Assembly (NCBI GenBank): GCA_021808875.1
Contig: JAKBAU010000195.1
Coordinates: 1-7,090, forward strand
Direction: 5' to 3'
DNA: 7,090 nt
Source: Pseudomonadota bacterium
GTDB taxonomy: Bacteria; Pseudomonadota; Alphaproteobacteria; Micropepsales; Micropepsaceae
A program made the position numbers and the translations under genes. The notes below the pieces were generated by a model that ran no database searches, was not told where the DNA came from, and worked only from the letters and a program-made list of their open reading frames with translations. Shown piece by piece: positions 1 to 6,546 of this stretch (positions are counted from its first letter, which is position 1; every line of letters begins with the position of its first letter).

Positions 1-6
1 TCACCC

Positions 7-12
7 TATAGT
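7..12 (+). promoter_or_regulatory. Possible -10 element upstream of the isochorismatase-family gene
   Basis: TATAGT matches the sigma-70 -10 consensus at five of six positions and lies 37 bases before the ATG at 50, which would leave a leader of roughly 30 bases. The matching -35 box would fall outside the window, so this cannot be confirmed. The reading frame of the downstream gene is open through this stretch to the window edge, so it could also be coding. Confidence 0.22.
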
Positions 13-49
13 CTGGGCAAGGGCCATTCTCAAGGAAGGGCTCGAGTAC

Positions 50-631
50 ATGCTGGCATTTGACCCAGGCAGTACCGGATTGCTGCTTATGGATTTCCAG
101 AACGGGATCGTTGCCCTGTTTGGTGACCAGGGAATTGTTCTTGTCGAGCGGGCGGTGCAGGCCCGGATCGCTGCGCACAAGGCTGGGATTGCCGTGATGC
201 ATGTCCGCGTTGGGCTCACGGAGGCAGAAAGTGCGGACGTTCCACCACAAAACCGTATCTTCGCAGCCACCGCAGCGAGCCGACGTTTGAACGCGGATGG
301 CAGCAGCACGCAGATCGTCGCGTCGCTGGCACCGACGGAGGATGAAGAGGTTTTCCGTAAGCGCCGGGTGGGGGCGTTTTCGACCACGGAGCTTGGTAGC
401 CACCTGCGTTCTCGAGGTATCGACACCTTGGTGCTTGCGGGACTTTCCACCTCGGGGGTGGTCCTCTCCACGCTCAGGGACGGCGCTGATAGGGACTTCC
501 GTATTCTGGTTCTGTCAGATTGTTGTGCTGATCCTGATCCCGAGGTTCACCATCTGCTGATGGCAAAGGTGTTTCCACGCCAGGCGGAAGTCATTCTTCT
601 CGATGACTTCATTGCCAGCTGTCAAGGGTGA
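50..631 (+). CDS. Isochorismatase-family (cysteine hydrolase fold) protein lacking the catalytic Cys
   Basis: The 193-residue protein has the normal length and fold pattern of the isochorismatase/nicotinamidase superfamily, whose members hydrolyse amide or vinyl-ether bonds in the cytoplasm. The first triad residue is D15 in LLLMDFQN. The triad lysine is probably K104 in RKRRVGAFSTT, followed by the usual G-A-F and T. The third motif normally reads G-x-x-T-x-x-C-V-x-x-T. Here it is GLSTSGVVLST (131-141), so V137 stands where the nucleophilic cysteine should be. C158 and C159 lie in the following strand and loop, not at the active-site position. The C-terminal part, with DPDPEVHHLL and KVFPRQAEVI, looks intact, so the gene does not seem decayed. 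It may belong to a subgroup that binds ligand or uses other chemistry. The start at 50 is supported by AAGGAAGGG nine bases upstream and by family alignment. The substrate is unknown. Confidence 0.88.
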   Translation: MLAFDPGSTGLLLMDFQNGIVALFGDQGIVLVERAVQARIAAHKAGIAVMHVRVGLTEAESADVPPQNRIFAATAASRRLNADGSSTQIVASLAPTEDEEVFRKRRVGAFSTTELGSHLRSRGIDTLVLAGLSTSGVVLSTLRDGADRDFRILVLSDCCADPDPEVHHLLMAKVFPRQAEVILLDDFIASCQG

Positions 632-850
632 CACCGGGATCCCAATTACGAAATCCTGCTTTGCCTGCGGCGGAGGAAACGCCGGGCGCGCCGCGTCGGC
701 CGGTACAAGGGCTGGGCAGCACGTTATGCGCACATGTAGTCCCAGTCGACGTCAATAATGGCACAAATGGGGCGTACCGCGCCGCGATAATGCCCTATTC
801 GGTTCAGTTTGGGTTCACTGGCGGCCCGCCATCCTAACAGGGTGAAACGG

Positions 851-860
851 AGCAATTGCT
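851..860. repeat. 10-base perfect palindrome upstream of the small exported protein gene
   Basis: AGCAATTGCT is its own reverse complement and ends 12 bases before the Shine-Dalgarno stretch of the gene starting at 891. It could be an operator half or a leader structure, but a 10-base palindrome can easily arise by chance. I see no convincing -35/-10 pair in the 632-890 gap; GATAAT at 786-791 resembles a -10 but has no good -35 partner. Confidence 0.2.
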
Positions 861-890
861 TCGCTTCCAGTCAAGGAAAGGCGATATGCC

Positions 891-1268
891 ATGAAAAAGT
901 TATTTGCTGCGGCGCTAGCTCTCAGTCTTCTTGGGCCGACAGTAGCCTTTGCCCATGGTGATGGCGGTTATGGCTGGCGTGATAACAGGCGAGATGACGG
1001 CGGCGTTGCGCTTGCCGCAGGCCTTGGCATTGCGGCACTTGCGGTGATTGCGGCAACGTCACAGCCCGGGCCGAGCTATCCAGCGGGAGGGTATGCTGGC
1101 TATGGTGGCTATTACCCGTATGGGGGTTACGTGCCGGCCGCCGGCTACGGTGCCCAGTTCTATGTCAACAGTCCGGGTGCCTACTACGACTATAACGGTT
1201 GGCGTGGCTATGGTGATGGCTGGCATGGCCACGGCGATCGTCACTGGGATCGCGACGAGAGACATTGA
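891..1268 (+). CDS. Small exported Gly/Tyr-rich protein with His-rich tail
   Basis: The 125-residue product starts with a clear signal peptide: two lysines, a hydrophobic core, and an AFA|H cleavage site after A21, so the mature protein should be outside the cytoplasm. The mature part has three zones. A short charged stretch holds DNRRDDGG (31-38). A small-residue hydrophobic stretch rich in Ala and Gly (39-55) could be a weak membrane or glycine-zipper segment. From about residue 60 there is a low-complexity tail rich in Gly, Tyr and Pro, ending in a His/Asp/Trp-rich segment (GWHGHGDRHWDRDERH). I recognise no enzyme motif. The tail suggests a cell-envelope or surface structural role, and the His/Asp end could bind metal ions; both are inference. 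The start is well supported by AAGGAAAGG (873-881) nine bases upstream. The gene stands alone between a 259-base gap and a terminator-like hairpin, so it is probably its own transcription unit. Confidence 0.82.
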   Translation: MKKLFAAALALSLLGPTVAFAHGDGGYGWRDNRRDDGGVALAAGLGIAALAVIAATSQPGPSYPAGGYAGYGGYYPYGGYVPAAGYGAQFYVNSPGAYYDYNGWRGYGDGWHGHGDRHWDRDERH

Positions 1269-1274
1269 GTTATT

Positions 1275-1311
1275 CGCCCGGCGCGGCAGGCCGCGTCGGG
1301 CGTTGGTCTTT
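1275..1311 (+). terminator. GC-rich hairpin, probable terminator of the small exported protein gene
   Basis: GCCCGGCGCGGC (1276-1287) pairs with GCCGCGTCGGGC (1290-1301) with a single G-U pair, and C1275-G1302 extends the stem. The innermost pair must open to make a loop. A T-biased stretch (TTGGTCTTT) follows on the plus strand. The hairpin sits in the 41-base gap between two convergent genes, six bases after the stop at 1268. On the minus strand no T run follows, so it serves the plus-strand gene best. The T tract is broken, which weakens the call. Confidence 0.55.
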
Positions 1312-2062
1312 AGGATCGTTCCCGCGGTTTGCGGCCGATACCCAGGTGCTGGCGCCAGAGTTTGGCCGGGATCTCTTCAACAGCGCCTTCGGGAAGCTGT
1401 CCGAGGTGAAAGGGGCCATATTGAGTGCGGATCAGGCGGGCGACCTTGCAGCCCAGATGTTCCATGAGCCGCTTGATTTCGCGATTTTTACCTTCTTTCA
1501 GTCGGATCTGGGCCCAAGAATAAGGGCCCTTGCTGCGTTCCAGGTCGGCCAAAACCGGTCCATAGCGTACGCCATCGACAGTGATGCCTTCGGCCAGACG
1601 GTCGAGAGTTGCCTGGTCGATCCGACCGAACAGTCTGACCCGATAGGTGCGCAGAAGCCCGGCGGAGGGGTGTTCGAGGCGACGGGCGATCTCGCCATCG
1701 TTGGTGAGGAGCAGTAGCCCCTCTGAATTAACATCCAGCCGACCAACCGATAGCACCCGTGGCAGACCCGGAGGCAGGTTTTGGAACACGGTCGGTCTTG
1801 CCTGCGGATCGCGGTGCGTGGTGACAAGACCTGCCGGCTTATGATAGCGCCACAGTCGGGTCTGTTCAGGCTCGGCAATCGGTTTGCCATCCACTGCAAT
1901 CAGCGCCGGCGACGTGATTTTGGTGGCGGGCGTGGTGACGGTCTGACCATTGAGCGTCACCCGACCCTCGCCAATCAGCTTCTCGGCATCGCGTCGCGAG
2001 CACACCCCGGCCCTGGCCATGACCTTGGCGATTCGTTCGCCCTTATTGTCGGTATCGTCCAT
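1310..2062 (-). CDS. rluB: rRNA pseudouridine synthase, RsuA/RluB family
   Basis: The 250-residue protein has the standard two-part layout of the family that converts a single uridine in ribosomal RNA to pseudouridine. An S4 RNA-binding domain occupies about residues 9-60 (RIAKVMARAGVCSRRDAEKLI, then GRVTLNG). The catalytic domain follows, opening with YHKPAGLVTTHRDP (73-86). The active-site motif is GRLDVNSEGLLLLTNDG, with the catalytic aspartate at D110. The conserved KEGKNREIKRLMEHLG (189-204) and LIRTQYGPF motifs are intact. The RluB branch, which modifies 23S rRNA near position 2605 in E. coli, fits best, but RsuA and RluE cannot be excluded without a tree. The length is normal, without the long charged C-terminal extension of some RluB proteins. 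It starts at the ATG at 2062-2060 with only a weak purine-rich ribosome-binding site. It is divergent from tadA across 65 bases. Confidence 0.94.
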   Translation of the reverse strand: MDDTDNKGERIAKVMARAGVCSRRDAEKLIGEGRVTLNGQTVTTPATKITSPALIAVDGKPIAEPEQTRLWRYHKPAGLVTTHRDPQARPTVFQNLPPGLPRVLSVGRLDVNSEGLLLLTNDGEIARRLEHPSAGLLRTYRVRLFGRIDQATLDRLAEGITVDGVRYGPVLADLERSKGPYSWAQIRLKEGKNREIKRLMEHLGCKVARLIRTQYGPFHLGQLPEGAVEEIPAKLWRQHLGIGRKPRERS

Positions 2063-2127
2063 TTGGATTGCTCGCTCTGGCAGAAGGGACTATCGCGTAA
2101 AGCTCTCAAGCAGGGCAGGCAAGGATT

Positions 2128-2583
2128 ATGACAGACGAGGCGGCCATGATGGTGGCTTTGGACGAGGCGCGGCAGGCCGCCCAGCGCGGCGAAGTCCCGG
2201 TCGGAGCGGCCCTGACCGATGCCGTTGGCCTGCTCCTCGCCCGTAGTGGCAACCGTATTCTTCAGCTGCGGGATCCAACCGCCCACGCCGAAATTCTTGT
2301 GCTTCGTGAAGCGGCGCAGCGATTGGGCAATGAGCGGCTGATCGGCACCACGCTTTACGTCACCCTTGAGCCTTGTGCGATGTGTGCGGGGGCGATCAGC
2401 CTCGCGCGAATCGCCCGTCTGGTCTTCGCCGCGGAAGACCCGAAGGGGGGCGCGGTGCTTCATGGACCACAGTTTTTCGCCCAGACAACCTGTCATCATC
2501 GACCGCAGCTCGAGCACATGCGCGATCAGGCCGAACCCGCGGGTGGCCTGCTCAGGGAGTTCTTTCGGGCACGACGCAGCTAA
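2128..2583 (+). CDS. tadA: tRNA(Arg) adenosine-34 deaminase TadA
   Basis: TadA deaminates adenosine 34 in the anticodon of tRNA-Arg(ACG) to inosine, which lets one tRNA read CGU, CGC and CGA; the gene is normally essential. The 151-residue protein has the full zinc deaminase signature: H53-A54-E55, with H53 a zinc ligand and E55 the proton shuttle, and P82-C83-A84-M85-C86, with the two cysteines completing the zinc site. The N-terminal GEVPVGA and GNR segments and the C-terminal FF-R-R end are typical, and the length is normal. The start at 2128 has AAGGA very close (two bases) and GGGCAGG a little further upstream. It is divergent from the pseudouridine synthase gene, a pairing seen in alphaproteobacteria, and its 3' end overlaps the convergent hydrolase gene by four bases (2580-2583). 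Confidence 0.97.
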   Translation: MTDEAAMMVALDEARQAAQRGEVPVGAALTDAVGLLLARSGNRILQLRDPTAHAEILVLREAAQRLGNERLIGTTLYVTLEPCAMCAGAISLARIARLVFAAEDPKGGAVLHGPQFFAQTTCHHRPQLEHMRDQAEPAGGLLREFFRARRS

Positions 2584-3662
2584 CCCTGCAAGGTCGTCGT
2601 CTGGAGGACGGTGCTGTTTCCAGGTAGTCGGATCAGACGGCCGTCATGCCCCAGTTCGACACCGTGCGGTCGTGCTGCCCTGACACCGTTCAGAAACATC
2701 CGCTCCGCAGCCTGGTTGGGTAGCATTGGAACCATATGGGTGAATACAAGAAGGCGCACGCCCGCCGTATTGGCTATTGAGGCGGCATCAAGTGGGCTCG
2801 CATGGTAACCAGGAATATCCTGCATGATTTTGGCAGCGCGCAGGTTTGCGCTCGTTGTCAGGGCGTCTTCCAGGGCCTTTACCATCTGCGGATTAAGCGC
2901 ATCGTGCACCAGAACGTCCGCCCCCTTTGCGGCAGTGGCCAGATTTTGATCGGCGGCGGTGTCACCTGAGATCACGATACTGCGGCCACGAAAGTCGAAG
3001 CGGTAGCCATAGGCCGGTTTGACGGGATCATGTTTTACCCGGATGGCAGTAATTTTTACGCCGTCTGCCTCGAGCACCACACCAGTGCCATTATCCGGCG
3101 GGATCGTTACGGTAATCGCCTCCATCCCGGCGGCATGGAGCGCAAGCAGATCCGCTCCGTGATGGAGGGTGCGATAAGCCGTATCATGTGCATAGGCCTG
3201 GTTGAAGCCGGCAATGACCCGCTCGATACCTGGTGGGCCATACACTTTGAGCGGGGCGCTGCGGCCCGCGACCCAGCTCTGCAGATTGAGTTCACCGAGC
3301 TCGGCAATGTGGTCGGAATGAAAATGGGTAACAAAAACTCCCTCTAGCTGGCCGAGCGGCACGCGCCAGAGCAGCAAATTGCGTACGCTTGCAGAGCCGG
3401 CATCGATCACGAAGAGTTTGTCACCGGCCGCGATCAGTGCGCTCGGTCCGGCACGTTTGGGGTCGGGAAGCGGAGAGCCAGTACCACAGAGCAGGACAGC
3501 GATCTCGTTTTCACCGGCAAGGTACGGCCGCTGGCGGCTGAGCCTGTGTCGCGCAATGCGCTTGAAGAGATAAAGACCGGTCGAAGGACGGCGCCATGCC
3601 ATGATGCCTATGACCAGAAAGCAAATGCCTCCAAAGCCAAGAGCCAGTGAGACATTCCACAT
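2580..3662 (-). CDS. Membrane-anchored MBL-fold metallo-hydrolase, RNase Z-like
   Basis: The 360-residue protein is a metallo-beta-lactamase-fold hydrolase with the dinuclear metal site of the RNase Z/arylsulfatase branch. After LLCGTGSPLPDP (57-68) comes H113-x-H115-x-D117-H118. Next come H211 in VKHDPVKPAYGYRF, D234 in ISGDT, H253-D254-A255 where RNase Z has HEAT, and H287 in GYHASPLDAASIA followed by H309 in VFTHM. Residues 1-23 form a hydrophobic segment, and the stretch to about residue 45 is strongly basic (RRPS, KRIARHRLSRQR). By the positive-inside rule the catalytic domain would face the cytoplasm. The substrate is unknown: tRNA 3' processing, a phosphodiester, a sulfate ester or a lactone are all possible, and the extra membrane anchor argues against a housekeeping RNase Z. 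AAGAAGG lies six bases before the ATG at 3662, inside the end of the upstream isomerase gene. Only three bases separate the two genes, so they are co-transcribed and probably translationally coupled. Confidence 0.91.
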   Translation of the reverse strand: MWNVSLALGFGGICFLVIGIMAWRRPSTGLYLFKRIARHRLSRQRPYLAGENEIAVLLCGTGSPLPDPKRAGPSALIAAGDKLFVIDAGSASVRNLLLWRVPLGQLEGVFVTHFHSDHIAELGELNLQSWVAGRSAPLKVYGPPGIERVIAGFNQAYAHDTAYRTLHHGADLLALHAAGMEAITVTIPPDNGTGVVLEADGVKITAIRVKHDPVKPAYGYRFDFRGRSIVISGDTAADQNLATAAKGADVLVHDALNPQMVKALEDALTTSANLRAAKIMQDIPGYHASPLDAASIANTAGVRLLVFTHMVPMLPNQAAERMFLNGVRAARPHGVELGHDGRLIRLPGNSTVLQTTTLQG

Positions 3663-3665
3663 GCG

Positions 3666-4316
3666 TTACCTTCTTAGCGTCAGTCCGTTCCGCTTGAGCC
3701 GCCATTCAAGGACATCTATGCGATCCTGGCCGAAAAACGGTTCGCCATCGAACACCATGGTTGGAACCCCCCAATGTCCGGCGGCTTCATGGGCGCGTTG
3801 ATTATCCTGAATCATGGCTTCATATTTTTCAGGTTCAGCTTCTATTTTGGCACGTATCATGCCAAAATCAAGGCCGGCGCGCGCCGTAGCCTGGGCGAGA
3901 TGGTCGCCTTGGTGCCAGTCCTTGGTCCCGCCCCAAATGACACGGCTGACCTCGTCAAGGAAAGCAAGGCCGCGTCCAGCTTCTTCGGCGGCGCAGCCAA
4001 GACGCGTCAGCCAGTGAATATGTGGTTGATCTGGCGTCCCATGCCGGGTGGTTGGATCGATCTTAACCGGGTCAGGACTGGGCCAGCGGTAAGCTAGCCC
4101 CTGCATTTGGGCGATGCGGGCGGTATCGCGCAACAAGTAGGGTATCCATTGCGGATGCACATGGTCGAAGAACTGTGCCTGGCGCACTGCAAGTGGATAG
4201 ACAGGCCGGGCAGTGATCCCGAGATCATACCGGCGTGTCAGCTCAACGAGCCGGGGTGTCGCCAGATAGGAATAGGGACTGCGAAATGACCAGAACACAT
4301 CGACTTGTAGCGTCAC
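3666..4316 (-). CDS. 2-hydroxychromene-2-carboxylate isomerase family (DsbA-like/kappa-GST fold) protein
   Basis: The 216-residue protein has the DsbA/kappa-class GST fold with a helical insertion. The N-terminal strand leads into SFRSPYSYLA (10-19). This replaces the CxxC of true DsbA proteins and provides the active-site serine (probably S13) that contacts glutathione in this family. The cis-proline loop is WGVPTMVFDG (182-191, P185), followed by the typical FFGQDRIDVLEWRL end. The length matches the family. Named members (NahD type) use glutathione to isomerise a ring-opened naphthalene metabolite. No other naphthalene genes are here, so the real substrate may be a different aromatic or electrophilic compound. 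It is the first gene of a two-gene unit with the MBL hydrolase. It starts with GTG at 4316-4314; no in-frame ATG precedes the conserved first strand, and a good ribosome-binding site supports the GTG. Confidence 0.9.
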   Translation of the reverse strand: MTLQVDVFWSFRSPYSYLATPRLVELTRRYDLGITARPVYPLAVRQAQFFDHVHPQWIPYLLRDTARIAQMQGLAYRWPSPDPVKIDPTTRHGTPDQPHIHWLTRLGCAAEEAGRGLAFLDEVSRVIWGGTKDWHQGDHLAQATARAGLDFGMIRAKIEAEPEKYEAMIQDNQRAHEAAGHWGVPTMVFDGEPFFGQDRIDVLEWRLKRNGLTLRR

Positions 4317-4317
4317 G

Positions 4318-4329
4318 CTTTCCTCTCCC
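4318..4329 (-). promoter_or_regulatory. Ribosome-binding site that fixes the GTG start of the isomerase gene
   Basis: Read on the minus strand this is GGGAGAGGAAAG, with GAGGA ending four bases before the GTG start at 4316. No ATG lies nearby in frame, so this purine-rich stretch is the main reason to accept the GTG start. Confidence 0.7.
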
Positions 4330-4405
4330 GGTTAAGAGCCCTGACGGCGCGGCGGGGCGCCGGACCATTGTCAGCGGCGATGAGCTTGATCCTGTGCGAC
4401 GTAAC

Positions 4406-4418
4406 TGACACGCTGTCA
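4406..4418. repeat. Perfect inverted repeat TGACA-CGC-TGTCA, candidate operator
   Basis: TGACA (4406-4410) and TGTCA (4414-4418) are exact reverse complements around a CGC spacer. CACGCTG occurs at 4409-4415 and again 12 bases on at 4421-4427. The site lies 28 bases before the GST start, between two divergent units, a usual place for a dimeric repressor or activator. No regulator gene is visible in the window, so which protein would bind it is unknown. Confidence 0.35.
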
Positions 4419-4446
4419 ATCACGCTGACGAAAAGGAAGATTGTGA

Positions 4447-5118
4447 ATGAGCCTGATCATATATGGAGGCAGTGTCTCCCCATTTGTGCGCAAAGTGCGT
4501 GTGGTCTTGATCGAAAAGGGGATCGATTACAGGCTAGATCCGGTCAATCCCTTCGCGCCGCAGCCGGAATTTCTGGCTATCAGTCCGCTCAAGCGAATTC
4601 CCGTTCTGCGTGACACAGATCTGCCTGAGCCCAATACCCTGCCTGACTCCAGCGTGATTTGCGACTATCTCGAACACAAATATCTCGAGCCCGCACTTTA
4701 TCCCAAAGCTGCGTTTGCACGGGCGCGGGCACTCTGGTTTGAGGAGTATGCCGATAGTGCGGTTGCCGAAACAATCGGTCGAGGTCTGTTTTTCGAGCGT
4801 ATCGTCAAGCGGATGCTGCGACAGGAACCTGATGAAGCAGTCTGTACCAAAACTTTGACACAAAAAATTCCTCCCCTGTTCGATTATCTTGAGCGTGAGA
4901 TCGGGACGCGGGAATTCCTTGTGGAAGATCGCTTTTCGATCGCCGACATCAGCGTCGGTTCGATGTTTGTCAATTTTTTGCACGCCGGCGAAGTTCCATC
5001 CAAGGCGCGTTGGCCGCAGCTTTCGGCCTATGTGGCGCGCATCCATGCCCGTCCGTCCTTCGCTGGGCTCATTGCCGAGGAAAATGGCCTCATCGCACAC
5101 TTTCGCACGGCTAGTTGA
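4447..5118 (+). CDS. Glutathione S-transferase family protein
   Basis: The 223-residue protein is a canonical soluble GST with two domains, expected to conjugate or reduce cytosolic substrates with glutathione. The thioredoxin-like N-terminal domain (about 1-80) starts with IIYGGSVSPFVRKVR; a serine in the GGSVSPF loop (S9 or S11) is the likely catalytic residue. It also has the cis-proline at R50-I51-P52-V53 and the glutathione-contacting D67-S68-S69 before ICDYLE. The all-helical C-terminal domain (about 88-220) has the N-capping box motif FSIADISVGSMF (163-174) and the RPSFAGLI end. Length and motif order are normal. The start is supported by AAGGAAG (4433-4439), seven bases upstream. It is the first gene of a unit with the transporter, seven bases downstream, and a broken YfcG-like gene. 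It faces a GSH-type isomerase gene across the shared gap. The class and substrate cannot be told from sequence alone. Confidence 0.93.
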   Translation: MSLIIYGGSVSPFVRKVRVVLIEKGIDYRLDPVNPFAPQPEFLAISPLKRIPVLRDTDLPEPNTLPDSSVICDYLEHKYLEPALYPKAAFARARALWFEEYADSAVAETIGRGLFFERIVKRMLRQEPDEAVCTKTLTQKIPPLFDYLEREIGTREFLVEDRFSIADISVGSMFVNFLHAGEVPSKARWPQLSAYVARIHARPSFAGLIAEENGLIAHFRTAS

Positions 5119-5125
5119 GCCGTTC

Positions 5126-6532
5126 ATGGAGCAATCTGCGCCGCGTACTCAAGCCGATCATGCTCATCGTCTGTCGGCATTCCGGATCTTCGCCTATGTG
5201 CTGCCAAATCTGCCTCTGGCGGCACTGGGACTTCCTATCGTTGTGCATCTGCCGCGCTTTTACGCCAGCCGGCAGATGGGGCTGAGCCTTGCTACGACGG
5301 GACTTGTCTTCAGCCTGTGCCGCATTGCGGATGTCTTCGTCGATCCGGTCATGGGATATATCAGCGATAGGTTGCACACGCCCTTTGGTCGGCGCCGGCC
5401 GATGGTTTTGCTGGGAACGCCGATTCTGGCGCTGGGCATCTGGCAGGTTTTTGTTCCCGGCGGCCCTGTCAGCCCTCTCCACCTCAGCCTGTGGCTGTTC
5501 CTGATGTATCTGGGCTGGTCGATGGTCACCATCCCCCATCTGTCCTGGGGCGCGGAGCTCTCCAGCGACTATCATGAACGCAGTCGCATTTATGGTTGGG
5601 CCCAGGTTACGATTATTCTGGGTATGGTCGGCGTGCTCATCATACCGGCATTGCTAGAACATGCTGGCGGCTATCCTCTGGCGAGCCAGGTTCTGGCCAT
5701 GGCATGTTTTGCACTGGTCTTTCTCGTGCCAGCGATCGCACTTGTGGTCGGTGTGGTGCCCGAGCCACCAGTGCTGCTGAAGACACACGCGCCGCTCTTG
5801 CAGACCCTCAGGTTTCTGCTGTTCGACGGTGCACTGCGCAGGGTGATCCTCGCAGATCTGCTGGCCTCGACATCAGCCGGAGCACTCGGGGCAATGTTTT
5901 TCTTCTTTGCTGATTTTGTCCTGCGCCTACGCGTCTGGGCAGGCACCTTGCTGCTCGCCTATTTTGTCAGTGGCATCATCTTCGTGCCTGCCTGGATGTG
6001 GCTCGCGCGGCGCCTTGGCAAAGACCGTACCTTGCGGCTGTCCTTTGCCTATTCCTTTGTTACGGTGCCGCTTTATCTCCTGCTGCCCGCCGGCCATCTT
6101 CTGCCTGCGCTGGCCATCATAGTACTCAGTGGTGCAAACTACGGCGCTCCCACCTTTTTGCTCAGGGCGATGATGGCCGATGTGGCGGATCTTGATACGG
6201 CTCATCACGGTGCCGAGCGCGCTGGCGTGATGTATTCGCTTCTGGCACTGACCAACAAATTCGGCCTCGGCTGGGCCGTTGGCATCAGCTTTACGATTCT
6301 TGCCTGGCTCGGTTTTGATCCGAAGCTGAATAATTCCGCGCCTGCGATTGAGCACATGCGGCTGTTCTTCATCCTGTGCCCTATTGTTCTGTCATTCGCC
6401 AATCTGTGGCAGCTCGTCGGTTATCCCCTCGATGAGGTGAGGCAGCGCGCCACCCGCTCCGCGGTGGAACATCAGCGTCGCAGCCAGGCAAAGGTACCGG
6501 GCGTCAGGTCTGAGAACATTCCCCTCAACTAA
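5126..6532 (+). CDS. MFS transporter of the glycoside-pentoside-hexuronide (GPH) cation symporter type
   Basis: The 468-residue inner-membrane protein is very hydrophobic, with about twelve membrane segments. The GPH/MFS_2 signature lies in the loop after the second segment: R66-I-A-D, D73-P74-V-M-G77, S80-D81-R82 and GRRRP (88-92). Members usually import sugars, glycosides or related compounds with Na+ or H+. Sphingomonad-type relatives are numerous and mostly without known substrate. The reading frame is open far upstream, to 4889, but that part overlaps the GST gene by 230 bases and encodes a non-hydrophobic, Arg/Ser/Pro-rich stretch. The ATG at 5126, seven bases after the GST stop, is therefore the correct start. 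It has no strong Shine-Dalgarno sequence, which suggests translation is coupled to the GST gene. The tail after about residue 435 is charged and cytoplasmic. Coupling to a GST suggests that an imported substrate is modified with glutathione, but this is inference. Confidence 0.92.
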   Translation: MEQSAPRTQADHAHRLSAFRIFAYVLPNLPLAALGLPIVVHLPRFYASRQMGLSLATTGLVFSLCRIADVFVDPVMGYISDRLHTPFGRRRPMVLLGTPILALGIWQVFVPGGPVSPLHLSLWLFLMYLGWSMVTIPHLSWGAELSSDYHERSRIYGWAQVTIILGMVGVLIIPALLEHAGGYPLASQVLAMACFALVFLVPAIALVVGVVPEPPVLLKTHAPLLQTLRFLLFDGALRRVILADLLASTSAGALGAMFFFFADFVLRLRVWAGTLLLAYFVSGIIFVPAWMWLARRLGKDRTLRLSFAYSFVTVPLYLLLPAGHLLPALAIIVLSGANYGAPTFLLRAMMADVADLDTAHHGAERAGVMYSLLALTNKFGLGWAVGISFTILAWLGFDPKLNNSAPAIEHMRLFFILCPIVLSFANLWQLVGYPLDEVRQRATRSAVEHQRRSQAKVPGVRSENIPLN

Positions 6533-6546
6533 GAGAATTCGACACC

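Larger units (their letters stand above)
4317..4446. promoter_or_regulatory. Shared divergent regulatory gap between the isomerase and GST units
   Basis: This 130-base gap must hold the promoters for both outward-reading units. It contains the GTG-start ribosome-binding site on the left, a GC hairpin CGGCGC (4345-4350) / GCGCCG (4357-4362) with a six-base loop, the palindrome at 4406-4418, and AAGGAAG (4433-4439) ahead of the GST start. Poor -35 matches (TTGTCA at 4368, TTGATC at 4386) have no acceptable -10 partner, so I do not assign promoters. Confidence 0.5.

Noticed and set aside
1..471. 156-codon minus-strand frame opposite the isochorismatase-family gene
   Set aside because: Ser/Ala/Arg-rich shadow without motifs. 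The plus strand has clear family motifs and a good ribosome-binding site.
645..720. GC-rich short inverted repeats after the isochorismatase-family gene, considered as a terminator
   Set aside because: The stems are short and imperfect, and no T run follows.
628..837. 69-codon plus-strand frame starting with GTG just inside the end of the isochorismatase-family gene
   Set aside because: No ribosome-binding site, no recognisable domain, mixed composition and an implausible start. I treat 632-890 as non-coding.
1975..2517. 180-codon minus-strand frame across the tadA/rluB region
   Set aside because: Antisense shadow of tadA and of the rluB start; it has no domain pattern of its own.
4889..5125. 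Upstream extension of the transporter frame
   Set aside because: It overlaps the well-supported GST gene in another frame and encodes an Arg/Ser/Pro-rich stretch unlike a transporter N-terminus. The ATG at 5126 fits the family.
4534..5127. 197-codon minus-strand frame opposite the GST gene
   Set aside because: A shadow produced by GC-rich codon structure; the plus-strand GST motifs are decisive.
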